Of a stretch of DNA of 15,591 nt, positions 7,734 through 15,254 are shown piece after piece. A model generated the notes under the pieces. It searched no databases. It worked only from the letters and a program-made list of their open reading frames with translations, and was not told where the DNA came from. This DNA comes from CAZJJK01 sp964546285 (lineage in GTDB: Bacteria; Spirochaetota; Spirochaetia; Treponematales; Breznakiellaceae). The translations under genes and the position numbers were made by a program. The DNA lies in the NCBI GenBank assembly GCA_964546285.1, contig CAZJJK010000079.1:1-15591 (forward strand), given 5' to 3'. Within the stretch, counting starts at the first letter, position 1. Each line of letters begins with the position of its first letter.

Positions 7734-8580
7734 CGGGCCCCCCCGACCAGTTCAGTTTAGTCCGAAGCGTTTTATAGAATGATTTACGGTCACAAGCTAT
7801 CAACAGAGCCTTGTCCCGCGCCCGCTCAATCAACACCCTATCAAGGGGTTCTAAGCTAATAACTTCCTGTCCATCAACGGTTAATAAAATATCGCTACGC
7901 TGTTCCTTCTCAAGCTCTACGTTAACCCTTTCATGATCCGGAATGACAATAGCCCGATTAGACAAGGTAAAAGGACAAACGGGGTTAATTATCATGACAT
8001 CCATTTCTGGATCAAGTATAGGACCGCCCGCCGCTACCGAATACGCGGTAGAACCTGTCGGCGTCGCGATGATCAATCCATCGGCGCGATAATGGCCAAG
8101 CGCGAAGCTATCAACTCCCACTTGCAGGCGAATAATCTTGGAAATGCCAGCGGCCGCGACAACCGCGTCATTGAGCGCCACATATTCCGCTAAAACGCGG
8201 CCCCGCCTTTCAGCGCGGACTTTTAACATCAAGCGCGGCGAAGCGCTTACTTTTCGCTCAACCCACGCGTCCAAAACCATTTGCCAGGCGTCAAGGGGAA
8301 CAGCCGCAATAAAACCTAAGGTTCCCACATTAATAGGCAGTATCGGTATTTTGCGATGAGCTAAAACACGGGCCGAAAATAATACCGTCCCATCACCGCC
8401 CAGCGATATGGCGATATCAAAATCGCCATCAGGCGGCGTTTTCGCGACGCCCTCAAAGGACCAAATTGTTAAATCGATATTCCTTAAAGCGGCTTCATTT
8501 TTTACTTCTTCCAGAACTTTACACGCGCCTTCCTTACACAAATTTACGATCACAAGCGCTCGTGAAATTTTCCGCGACAT
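7726..8580 (-). CDS. nadK: NAD kinase
   Basis: The enzyme phosphorylates NAD to NADP using ATP or polyphosphate in the cytoplasm, setting the NADPH supply. Motifs, numbered from the chosen start: GGDGT (61-65, with the catalytic/binding Asp), NVGTLGF (84-90), ALND (135-138), and RADGLIIATPTGSTAYSVAA (165-184), the NAD-binding core. I chose ATG 8578-8580 (284 residues, normal for the family) because AAGGA lies 7 nt upstream; the frame also allows GTG 8608-8610, which would add ten mostly basic residues and overlap the previous stop by one base. The gene overlaps recN by 8 bp. Confidence 0.96.
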   Translation of the reverse strand: MSRKISRALVIVNLCKEGACKVLEEVKNEAALRNIDLTIWSFEGVAKTPPDGDFDIAISLGGDGTVLFSARVLAHRKIPILPINVGTLGFIAAVPLDAWQMVLDAWVERKVSASPRLMLKVRAERRGRVLAEYVALNDAVVAAAGISKIIRLQVGVDSFALGHYRADGLIIATPTGSTAYSVAAGGPILDPEMDVMIINPVCPFTLSNRAIVIPDHERVNVELEKEQRSDILLTVDGQEVISLEPLDRVLIERARDKALLIACDRKSFYKTLRTKLNWSGGPDA

Positions 8581-8609
8581 TTTCCCATCCTTAGCGCCGC
8601 GGCGCCGCA

Positions 8610-9626
8610 CTACGGCAGAGTGGCAAGTACTTTCGCGGCCCGCTCAACCTGTGTTTTACTTAAACGCGGATACAAAGGAAATAAAACCGTTCTTAAAGCA
8701 AGAGAGGCCGCTTTTGGGCATACCTCACGAGAATCGGCGATTAGGCTATTGCCGTCAAAAGCGAGTTCAAGCGCTATTTCCTTTTTAGCGCAGTAGCTTA
8801 CCGTATCCTTCGTTCCTGTCTCCAGCACCAAGGGAAAAGCGAAATAATTCGGCTCATCCTCACCGCTTTGACGTAAACGGCCATGCCTTGTCCTAGCCGC
8901 GGCTTGTTCGTAGACAGCCGCTATATCACGCCTTTTCTGAAAATTTCGTTCCGCCGCCTTTATCTGCGCGATGGCGAGGCTGGCATTGAGATCAGGCAGC
9001 ATATATTCTTCAGGATAATCAGCGTAGCGCCTAAGCACCGAAGCCGTACGTCTTTCATGGACATATAAAAGGGCCCCGCCTCCCGCGGTTAAGACATCGC
9101 CCTCCTCAAGACCTAGTATAGTGAAAGCGCCGACCGCCCCGGCGCGGGCTCCGCCGCTATGAGCGCCGAAACTTTGGGAACAGTCTTCTATTATCGGCAA
9201 GCCAAATTCGGCAAGAGCGCCTAATTCTGGGACAAGACCAAGCGTATGATGAACGACAAGCGCCCGGCCGCTCTCAGCCAAAGCCCTATGCGCCGACTCA
9301 ATATCAAGCCCCGCGTTTTTTTCGTCCACATCGGCGTACAACACGGATAGCCCCGCGGACAAGACCGCGTATTTATAGTACCGAGGAGCCAAGGCCGATA
9401 CTACCACGCCAGATCCAGGCGGTAGTTCCAGAGCCCGCAAAGCGAATTCCAACGCGTAAACCGGACTTCTGAGCGCCAAGCAGTATTCAAATCCTATATA
9501 TTCTTTCGCGAGTTGTATTAATTTTTGAGTTCGGTCCCCTGGCCCAACTTGTTCTCCAACCATAGCGGTGAGAACAGAATCCATTTCTTTTCTGCGTATT
9601 GTGGGAGTATAATTTTGGATTCGCAT
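8610..9626 (-). CDS. DegT/DnrJ/EryC1/StrS aminotransferase homologue lacking the PLP lysine
   Basis: Family members normally are PLP enzymes that transaminate keto-sugars for cell-surface glycans. This 338-residue protein is somewhat short but has the fold's landmarks: a QVGPG segment (26-30), an ALEFALRALELPPG stretch, and IEDCSQSFGA (146-155), which carries the Asp (148) that binds the PLP ring nitrogen. The usual S/F-x-x-x-x-K-x-x-x-x-GEGG segment reads FTILGLEEGDVLTAGGG (168-184): the Schiff-base Lys is replaced by Glu or Leu, and no Lys occurs between about 104 and 222. The following NYRM-like segment is also altered (YMLPDLNAS, 208-216). It is therefore probably not a normal transaminase and may have another role. 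It starts 2 nt after the cheW stop and its own stop lies next to nadK. Confidence 0.85.
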   Translation of the reverse strand: MRIQNYTPTIRRKEMDSVLTAMVGEQVGPGDRTQKLIQLAKEYIGFEYCLALRSPVYALEFALRALELPPGSGVVVSALAPRYYKYAVLSAGLSVLYADVDEKNAGLDIESAHRALAESGRALVVHHTLGLVPELGALAEFGLPIIEDCSQSFGAHSGGARAGAVGAFTILGLEEGDVLTAGGGALLYVHERRTASVLRRYADYPEEYMLPDLNASLAIAQIKAAERNFQKRRDIAAVYEQAAARTRHGRLRQSGEDEPNYFAFPLVLETGTKDTVSYCAKKEIALELAFDGNSLIADSREVCPKAASLALRTVLFPLYPRLSKTQVERAAKVLATLP

Positions 9627-9628
9627 AA

Positions 9629-10108
9629 TCAGCGCTTTAGTTCCCCAATTCTTTGCAGCTCTTTTGGATTGAACAATTTCCTTATATCAAGAATTATTAG
9701 GTAACCCTGCTCTTGGTGAACAACACCCTGAATATACTCAGCGCCAATACCTGTAAGCATTTGAGGCGGCGGCTGAATCATTTCCGGCTCTATCGTTACA
9801 ACCCTGGCCACCTTATCTATTATGACGCCAAGCTTCATTCCATCAATATCGATAATAATAAAACCAGATAAAAGCTCATCATCTTCACCTATTACCGCTT
9901 TTTTGAGATGGAAACGACGATGAAGATTGATAATAGGTATAATTTCGCTTCGTAGATTAAAAATACCTTCCACATAAACGGGAGCGTTCGGAATGGGGCG
10001 GATGTCCTGAACGCGTACAATTTCCTTAACATCCATGATGTCAATACCGTACAGCTCCTCGCCCAATTGAAACGTGACAAGTTGATACTGATTGTCTTTT
10101 TCCGCCAT
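9629..10108 (-). CDS. cheW: Chemotaxis coupling protein CheW
   Basis: CheW links chemoreceptors to the kinase CheA in the array beneath the inner membrane. The chosen product (159 residues) is a single CheW domain: QYQLVTFQLGEELYGIDIMD near the start, then VQDIRPIPNAPVYVEGIFNLRSEIIPIINL (about 33-62), with the conserved NLR (51-53) and a Ser in place of the usual Gly, and IIIDIDGMKLGVIIDKVARV (74-103). ATG 10106-10108 has AAGGA 6 nt upstream. A longer open frame reaches 10183, but this would include the promoter, so the shorter start is preferred. It is the first gene of a tightly packed run to 4183. The MCP at 13636-14838 is a possible partner, though any receptor would do. Confidence 0.95.
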   Translation of the reverse strand: MAEKDNQYQLVTFQLGEELYGIDIMDVKEIVRVQDIRPIPNAPVYVEGIFNLRSEIIPIINLHRRFHLKKAVIGEDDELLSGFIIIDIDGMKLGVIIDKVARVVTIEPEMIQPPPQMLTGIGAEYIQGVVHQEQGYLIILDIRKLFNPKELQRIGELKR

Positions 10109-10154
10109 GACGCATCCTTTGCGATGTTTCGCTCGCCGATTAGGCGCTACCGAT

Positions 10155-10183
10155 ACTCTACTATCGATCGCTTCTTTCTTCAA
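10155..10183 (-). promoter_or_regulatory. Likely promoter of the cheW-nadK-recN operon
   Basis: On the minus strand: TTGAAG (10178-10183), a 17-bp spacer, then TAGAGT (10155-10160), with a start expected near 10148 and a leader of about 40 nt before the cheW ATG at 10108. A second TTGACA-like box is at 10192-10197 but has no good partner. I see no terminator between the upstream permease gene and this promoter, so some read-through is possible. Confidence 0.5.
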
Positions 10184-10238
10184 GCGAGAATTGTCAAGCC
10201 AGAATAAAGCTTTGCCTTTTCATTCGCGGCGTTAAACC

Positions 10239-11075
10239 CTATTGCTTCACGGCGCCTTTTATAAGTCCATTGTATATGTGCTTTTGCAGTACTAAAAAGA
10301 TTGCGAGCGTTGGAATAATGGCGATCATGACGCCCGCGCATATAACTTGCCAATCCGACCCATAAGGCCCTTTAAATTTATAGAGGGCAGTGGAAATAAC
10401 CTGCAGACTCTGTTTCGGCATATACAGGAAGGGCGTATAAAAGTCGTTATATATTCCGATCGCCTTAATAATGAGAACGGTAACCGTAGCCGGCTTTAGT
10501 AAAGGCATAATGATTTGGGCATAAACACGGAAATAACTAGCCCCTTCCAATAGGGCTGACTCATCCAAGGTTTTGGATATGCTTTCCAAAAATTGAAGAT
10601 ATATATAGATCGCGATTATATCGGTACCCATAGTTAGAATAATCCCGACCAAACGCGTATTGTATAAACCCAAGGCGTTCACAATTTGGAAACGAGCTAC
10701 CTGGGCTGTCGTTCCCGGTATTAAAACAATCCAAAGAAACAGATGCTTTATCAAGGCTTTACCGCGAAAATCAAAGCGATGTAAAACATACGCTGCCATA
10801 GTGCCGGTAAGAATAGAACCAGCGCAGGCCGCAATTATCCATATAAGGGTGTTGGCGAAACCAAGAGCCATTTTCCCCCTTGTGAAGGCGATAGCGTAGT
10901 TTTCGAACGTCCATATCCTTGGCAGATCAAAAGCCCCAGAACTATTAAAATCTTGTCCAGTCTTAAGAGACCCTGTCAGAATGACTAAAATTGGTAAGAT
11001 TGTGATAAAGCAAGCGATAAGGCAGGAAGCATATTGCATGATCCTGAAAAGCTCTCGTTTTAGACGCTGGTTCAT
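10239..11075 (-). CDS. Carbohydrate ABC transporter permease, MalG/AraQ type
   Basis: One of the two inner-membrane channel subunits of a binding-protein-dependent sugar importer. The 278-residue protein has about six membrane helices, the first at about 15-35. The cytoplasmic EAA loop that contacts the ATPase is DESALLEGASYFRVYAQIIMPLLKP (171-195), with the EGAS core and the conserved Pro. The short N-terminus and the VPG-like LIPGTT after helix 3 fit the MalG subgroup. ATG 11073-11075 has AAGGA 7 nt upstream, and the gene starts 3 nt after its partner permease. The substrate cannot be read from the sequence. Confidence 0.93.
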   Translation of the reverse strand: MNQRLKRELFRIMQYASCLIACFITILPILVILTGSLKTGQDFNSSGAFDLPRIWTFENYAIAFTRGKMALGFANTLIWIIAACAGSILTGTMAAYVLHRFDFRGKALIKHLFLWIVLIPGTTAQVARFQIVNALGLYNTRLVGIILTMGTDIIAIYIYLQFLESISKTLDESALLEGASYFRVYAQIIMPLLKPATVTVLIIKAIGIYNDFYTPFLYMPKQSLQVISTALYKFKGPYGSDWQVICAGVMIAIIPTLAIFLVLQKHIYNGLIKGAVKQ

Positions 11076-11078
11076 GGA

Positions 11079-11954
11079 TCAATCCTTTTCTTTAAGTATT
11101 TTTTCTTGCGCTAAGGTTATGCTGACCACAAGTACGGTCAGGATCATAGCCATGGCGGAAGCTAAACCGAATTTATTAAATTTAAAGGCGGTATTTACTG
11201 TACGAATGACAAAAGTCTCGCTCCCATTCCCGCCGCCAGTCATAATATACGGGGTCTCAAAAGCGCTGAGTGAACCCGTTATGGCTAGTATCAACATCAA
11301 TTTGAATACCGGCATTATGGTTTTTAGGATTATATGCCAAAAGGTTTGCCAGCGATTCGCGCCATCAAGATCAGCCGCCTCATATATTTCAGCAGGGATA
11401 GATTGGATAGCGCCTAGAAACATCACCATATTGTAGCCCATATAGCGCCATACTGAGGTAGCCGCGATAGACCAGTTTATCAAGGCGGGATTTGTAAGCC
11501 ATAATACATCGCTCTTTATACCGATAAGGCGCAAAAAGGCGTTTAGGGTTCCCGTATCCTTAAAAAAATACAAAAAAATCAGCCCTATAGCGACGCCATT
11601 AATCATATAAGGAAAAAAAAGGATACCTTTAAAAATGTTCCGACCACGCATTTTAAAAGACAATATAGTCGCGAAAAATAAAGCTAAAGCCAACTGAACG
11701 AATGAAGCGATAAAATAATACAAGCTTACCAAAAAGACCCTAATATTCTCTATTCTCGTTAACGCGTCTATATAATTCGTAAATCCGATAAATACCTTTT
11801 TACCGACACCGTCCCATCTAAGAAAGCTGTACTCTATCATGCTAAAAAAAGGCAAATAGCCGAATATTACAACTAAAGCGATTGGAGTCGCCAAGAACAA
11901 TGACGCTACCACATACTGTTGTTTTTTATATGTACGTTTACCATACCAACTCAT
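11079..11954 (-). CDS. Carbohydrate ABC transporter permease, MalF/UgpA type
   Basis: The second channel subunit of the sugar importer. Its 291 residues begin with a basic stretch, then a first helix at about 15-35 (VVASLFLATPIALVVIFGYL), followed by the periplasmic SFLRWDGV segment typical of MalF/UgpA-like permeases and five more helices. The EAA loop is about 189-215 (EIYEAADLDGANRWQTFWHI, ending in IMP). ATG 11952-11954 has only a GGGAG about 10 nt upstream, weaker than its neighbours. It follows the binding protein across an 80-nt gap holding a stem-loop, which may lower its expression relative to the binding protein. Confidence 0.94.
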   Translation of the reverse strand: MSWYGKRTYKKQQYVVASLFLATPIALVVIFGYLPFFSMIEYSFLRWDGVGKKVFIGFTNYIDALTRIENIRVFLVSLYYFIASFVQLALALFFATILSFKMRGRNIFKGILFFPYMINGVAIGLIFLYFFKDTGTLNAFLRLIGIKSDVLWLTNPALINWSIAATSVWRYMGYNMVMFLGAIQSIPAEIYEAADLDGANRWQTFWHIILKTIMPVFKLMLILAITGSLSAFETPYIMTGGGNGSETFVIRTVNTAFKFNKFGLASAMAMILTVLVVSITLAQEKILKEKD

Positions 11955-11988
11955 CCAGAACTGTCTCCCGCGCCACGGACCGCGCGCA

Positions 11989-12025
11989 ATAATAGCGGAA
12001 ACGCTAACCGCGCCCCCGCTATTAT
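11989..12025 (-). promoter_or_regulatory. Stem-loop between binding-protein and permease genes
   Basis: A perfect 10-bp inverted repeat, ATAATAGCGG (11989-11998) and CCGCTATTAT (12016-12025), encloses a GC-rich 17-nt loop. No T run follows on the minus strand, so it is not an intrinsic terminator. Its place just after the binding-protein stop resembles the RNA hairpins that protect malE-like transcripts and keep binding protein in excess over permease. Confidence 0.65.
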
Positions 12026-12034
12026 AGTTAATGA

Positions 12035-13345
12035 TTATTTAACGCCTAAGGTTTTCCTGGCTTTCGCCCAGCGAGCGTTCCAATCTTGCATTATGTCATC
12101 AAAGCTTTCTTTCGTGGTTCCCATAGCGGCGTCAACGATACGGATTTTTTGCGGTTCTGTCCAAAATCCTATCTCAGCCTCGCTATCAAGCTTGTCGAAC
12201 AAACCTTCCTCGCCCGCTGGAGCGGGTGTTCCGGCTATAAATTCAACACCAAGATCCTTAAAGCCTTGCAAGACAGCGGGAAATTCCCCACCCTTCATGG
12301 CGGGAATCGCTTCGTTATCCTTGGCGTATCCGGATTCATCAGCAAACCATTTAGCGAAAGCTAAAGCGGCTTCTTTATTTTTGCTGTTCTTATTTATGGC
12401 CAAATTGTAGTCAAGTGACGCTTCGGCATACACCTTTCCGTTATGATTAACCGGGTATGGCATATAACCGATATCGTCTGGATTCGCCGCCAGAGCGCGG
12501 ATCTGACCAACCGCCCAGGAACCCAGATTCATGACGCCGATCTTTCCATCAGCCATCATCTGCTTAGACTTTTCCCAGTCCGATGTCAGCATATCGCGTT
12601 CGCATAGGCCACGCTTAACGACTTCGTATAGAACTTTGTACAGCTCATAATGCGCTGTTCCTTTCTGGAAAGGCGCATCCTCATGAACAATCGTATTCAC
12701 ATAGTCCGGGTCACCGGCATAAGCCAAGCGGCCACCCTCCCATTGGGTTAATGTCCAACCGGATGGATAATTCATAAATAAGGGTACAGCGTCCGTGTTC
12801 TTCTTGATTAGCTCAAGCGCCGCGTACAGCTCATCGGATGAAGTAGGCAACTTTGTTATACCGGCTTGTTGGAACACCTTTTTATTGAAAAGAAGGCCAC
12901 CAGCGTTCGCGTTTAATGGCAAAGCGTAAACATAATCACCAAAGTACGTTTGAGCGTTAGTCTCAAGGAAATTATATTTTTCGAACATTTCGGCCTTAGT
13001 ACCGATTGGTTCATAAAAATTGGCGAAATCCGATGGAATAGGCGGCGAGGTAACCATCATGAGTACATCGCCGTACTCTTTGGTTGACATCCGTGTGCGA
13101 ACGACACCGGCGTATTCGGTTATAGCTTCAAATTCAACCTTCACATTCGGATACTTTTGGTTAAACCTATCTCGATACTCAACGAATTTTGTATCGTTCC
13201 AGTCCGTTCTGTGATGGAGTACGGTAATAGTGCCGGCCGGCTCCTTGGAATCCGCCGCGGCGCTGTCGACCTGTCCGGTCGCGAACGCATAGTTAGCTGC
13301 CAAAATCATCGAGATAACAAAAACGATGATTCTACGTTTATGCAT
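12035..13345 (-). CDS. ABC transporter sugar-binding protein (extracellular solute-binding protein family 1)
   Basis: This periplasmic protein captures a sugar and hands it to the two permeases downstream. From ATG 13343-13345 it has 436 residues, normal for the family. AAGGAGG stands about 9 nt upstream, the strongest ribosome site in the window; a longer frame to 13381 adds residues unlike a signal and is rejected. The N-terminus MHKRRIIVFVISMILAANYA is a signal peptide, with likely cleavage after AFA; there is no lipobox Cys, so the mature protein is probably soluble. The family pattern follows: GTITVLHHRTDWND, FNQKYPNVKVEFE, LPLNANAGGLLFNKKVFQQAGI and KIGVMNLGSWAVGQI. The ligand is unknown. 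Confidence 0.95.
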   Translation of the reverse strand: MHKRRIIVFVISMILAANYAFATGQVDSAAADSKEPAGTITVLHHRTDWNDTKFVEYRDRFNQKYPNVKVEFEAITEYAGVVRTRMSTKEYGDVLMMVTSPPIPSDFANFYEPIGTKAEMFEKYNFLETNAQTYFGDYVYALPLNANAGGLLFNKKVFQQAGITKLPTSSDELYAALELIKKNTDAVPLFMNYPSGWTLTQWEGGRLAYAGDPDYVNTIVHEDAPFQKGTAHYELYKVLYEVVKRGLCERDMLTSDWEKSKQMMADGKIGVMNLGSWAVGQIRALAANPDDIGYMPYPVNHNGKVYAEASLDYNLAINKNSKNKEAALAFAKWFADESGYAKDNEAIPAMKGGEFPAVLQGFKDLGVEFIAGTPAPAGEEGLFDKLDSEAEIGFWTEPQKIRIVDAAMGTTKESFDDIMQDWNARWAKARKTLGVK

Positions 13346-13414
13346 ATTTCCCTCCTTAAAGTGGATGGATCTTCTGTACACGGCTTAAGCGTATATGAAT
13401 ATCCACCTTTTGAA

Positions 13415-13440
13415 ACAGAGAGAAACCGGTTTCTCTCTGT
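13415..13440. promoter_or_regulatory. Perfect 26-bp palindromic operator, LacI-family-like
   Basis: The half site ACAGAGAGAAACC is followed directly by its exact reverse complement. The core GAAACCGGTTTC, with a central CG, is the form typical of LacI/GalR-family operators. It sits immediately downstream of the proposed -10 box (13450-13455), about +3 to +28 of the transcript, where a bound repressor would block initiation. No regulator gene is in the window. Confidence 0.8.
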
Positions 13441-13449
13441 CATTGGTTT

Positions 13450-13477
13450 ATGATACCATAGCTTTAATAAAAGTCAA
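13450..13477 (-). promoter_or_regulatory. Promoter of the sugar ABC transporter operon
   Basis: The minus strand reads TTGACT (13472-13477), a 16-bp spacer, then TATCAT (13450-13455). The start is predicted near 13443, giving a leader of about 100 nt that begins with the palindrome and ends at the AAGGAGG site of the binding-protein gene. Both boxes are one or two bases from consensus. Confidence 0.75.
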
Positions 13478-13635
13478 CGAAAATTTTGCTTATACCGATG
13501 TGATTTCACGAGTCTGTATCTTTTAGAAATTTTTATTAGAGCCAGCGATAATTTAGATTCTACAAAGCATCCCATGTAACTAGCTAAAACGGCTTTCTTT
13601 TATAATTCGCGCTAACTCTATCTAAAAATCGATAT

Positions 13636-14838
13636 TTAATCGGTCATATTATCAAGCGTATTAGCCGGCAAAGCCTTCACCTTTTCTCCTTGGTTGACTC
13701 CTTTATCTTCCGTAAAACTATAGAAGACCACAAGTTCCTTGAGTAAAGACGCCTGTCGCGCTAGTTCCTCCGCTGTGACGGCCAACTCCTCGGAACTTGA
13801 CGCGTTTTGTTGCACCACCGTTTCCACTTGATTTATTCCACGTGATATCTGTTCTGATCCGCTAGCTTGCTCAATACTGGCGGAAGAAATTTCGTTTATT
13901 AGGTCTGCCGTTTTTTTTATGTCTGGAACTAAGTCCCCAAGTTCCTTTCCAGCCTCGCTCGCGACAGCCATACTTCGTTTTGATAATTCGATTATCTCGC
14001 CAGCGGCTACCGCTGATCTTTCAGCTAATTTCCGAACCTCGCTTGCCACAACGGCGAAACCCTTACCGCTCTCGCCGGCTCTCGCCGCTTCTATGGCGGC
14101 GTTTAACGCTAATAGATTAGTTTGACGAGCTATCTCTTCGATAATCGATATACGTGACGCGATGTCTTTCATACATAGTACTGTTTGATCTACGGCGCCG
14201 CCTGATCGAGCGGCGTTATCAGCGACCCTGCTTGAAAGTTTATCCGCCTCTGTCGTATTAGCCGCGTTCTGCTTAATCGTGGACGCGAGTTCCTCAACAG
14301 AAGCCGATAGTTCTTCAGTACTCGCCGCTTGCTCGCTTGTCCCCTGGGATAGAGCTTGCGCCGTTCCAGAAATTTGGTTTGCCCCATCTGAAACCAGGTT
14401 TGACGAATTTGTAACACTTTGGACAAAGTCGATTAGACTAGTCCGCATAGAATTGATGGATTGTATCAACGAATCAAGCTCTTCGCCCTGTCCCGATAGC
14501 CGTTTTTGCGCGCTTAACTCTTCTTCTTTTTCCGATAAATCGCCTTCCGCCATTCTCGCCATTTTTGCGCTAACATACTTAATTGGCTTGGCTATTTTTG
14601 TGTTAATATAGATAAATCCCGATATCAAAAATCCGCTAACAAGAGGCAAGACCCAAACCACATGTATCAATCCATATACGCCGATGATATAGCATAAATT
14701 AGCTATCAGAAGCATAGTAAAAATAAAGACGGTCGCCATCGTAAATACTATTGAACGCTTAAATACTAATCTAAAAATAATAAGGAAAATTACGACACAG
14801 GATACGGTTATTAGTATGAATAATACCGTTGAATTCAT
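13636..14838 (-). CDS. Methyl-accepting chemotaxis protein without a periplasmic sensor domain
   Basis: A chemoreceptor that signals through CheW and CheA to the flagellar motors. The 400-residue product has three closely spaced hydrophobic helices (about 4-26, 30-52, 57-78) with only short loops between, then a HAMP-like segment (about 78-135) and a full signalling domain. The highly conserved hairpin tip is EIARQTNLLALNAAIEAARA (about 235-254), followed by GESGKGFAVVASEVRKLAERS. Glu/Gln-rich helices with EELSASVEEL and NASSSEELA carry likely methylation sites. The tail is short, without a CheR-docking pentapeptide. ATG 14836-14838 has AGGAGG about 4 nt upstream. It lies alone between the rRNA operon and the sugar operon, so it could sense the membrane state, a small molecule, or a partner such as the sugar-binding protein; the last is only inference. 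Confidence 0.93.
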   Translation of the reverse strand: MNSTVLFILITVSCVVIFLIIFRLVFKRSIVFTMATVFIFTMLLIANLCYIIGVYGLIHVVWVLPLVSGFLISGFIYINTKIAKPIKYVSAKMARMAEGDLSEKEEELSAQKRLSGQGEELDSLIQSINSMRTSLIDFVQSVTNSSNLVSDGANQISGTAQALSQGTSEQAASTEELSASVEELASTIKQNAANTTEADKLSSRVADNAARSGGAVDQTVLCMKDIASRISIIEEIARQTNLLALNAAIEAARAGESGKGFAVVASEVRKLAERSAVAAGEIIELSKRSMAVASEAGKELGDLVPDIKKTADLINEISSASIEQASGSEQISRGINQVETVVQQNASSSEELAVTAEELARQASLLKELVVFYSFTEDKGVNQGEKVKALPANTLDNMTD

Positions 14839-14862
14839 ATAGCCTCCTGTTTATAGGTTTAT

Positions 14863-14891
14863 AATTGTAATTCTTTAGCTTTATAATTCAA
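14863..14891 (-). promoter_or_regulatory. Weak candidate promoter of the MCP gene
   Basis: TTGAAT (14886-14891) and ACAATT (14863-14868) are spaced 17 bp apart on the minus strand, in a very AT-rich leader. The -10 match is poor and many AT-rich alternatives exist, so this is only a suggestion. Confidence 0.25.
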
Positions 14892-15045
14892 TAATGTGAG
14901 TCTATATTTATTAAAATATTTATTTGATAATAAAGCGCTCGTAGGCAAGCTCAGAGCAATGACAACAAAGTACTCATTAAGATTATTTTATTGTGGGAAA
15001 TAGCTTTATTTAACTCATACCGTTTTTATCAATATAAATTAGAGC

Positions 15046-15070
15046 AAAAAAAAAGCCTGGCGACTACCTA
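15046..15070 (-). terminator. Possible terminator at the 3' end of 5S rRNA
   Basis: The 3' strand of the 5S terminal helix (GCCAGGC) is followed directly on the minus strand by nine T residues (15046-15054). The GC-rich terminal stem plus T run could act as an intrinsic terminator; I found no separate hairpin between here and the MCP gene. Confidence 0.35.
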
Positions 15071-15172
15071 CTTTCCCGCGTCTCAGGGGCGCAGTATCAT
15101 CGGCGTGGGAGGGCTTAACTTCCGTGTTCGGAAAGGGAACGGGTGTTACTCCTCCACCATGGTCACCAGGCA
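15054..15172 (-). rRNA. rrf: 5S ribosomal RNA
   Basis: On the minus strand the sequence starts TGCCTGGTGACCATGG and ends GTAGGTAGTCGCCAGGCT, about 119 nt. The terminal helix pairs GCCTGG with CCAGGC. The conserved CCGAACACGGAAGTTAAGC loop is present, as is the usual GGAGTAACACCCGTTCCC region. It follows the 23S gene after a spacer of about 80 nt, as in a standard rRNA operon. The ends are set from the helix and may be off by one or two bases. Confidence 0.95.
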
Positions 15173-15254
15173 ATTACTAACACTGTCAAAGAGAAGGACG
15201 ATTCGCTCTAGCGGTATAGGGGCGGCGTCGCTTACGCGGCGCGGAACGATAATA

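Noticed and set aside
8581..8610. GTG start adding ten residues to NAD kinase
   Set aside because: ATG 8578-8580 has a better placed ribosome site and gives the usual family start.
10109..10183. Longer N-terminus of CheW (25 extra residues)
   Set aside because: The extra part overlaps a good promoter, has no ribosome site and is not part of the CheW domain; ATG 10106-10108 has AAGGA at proper distance.
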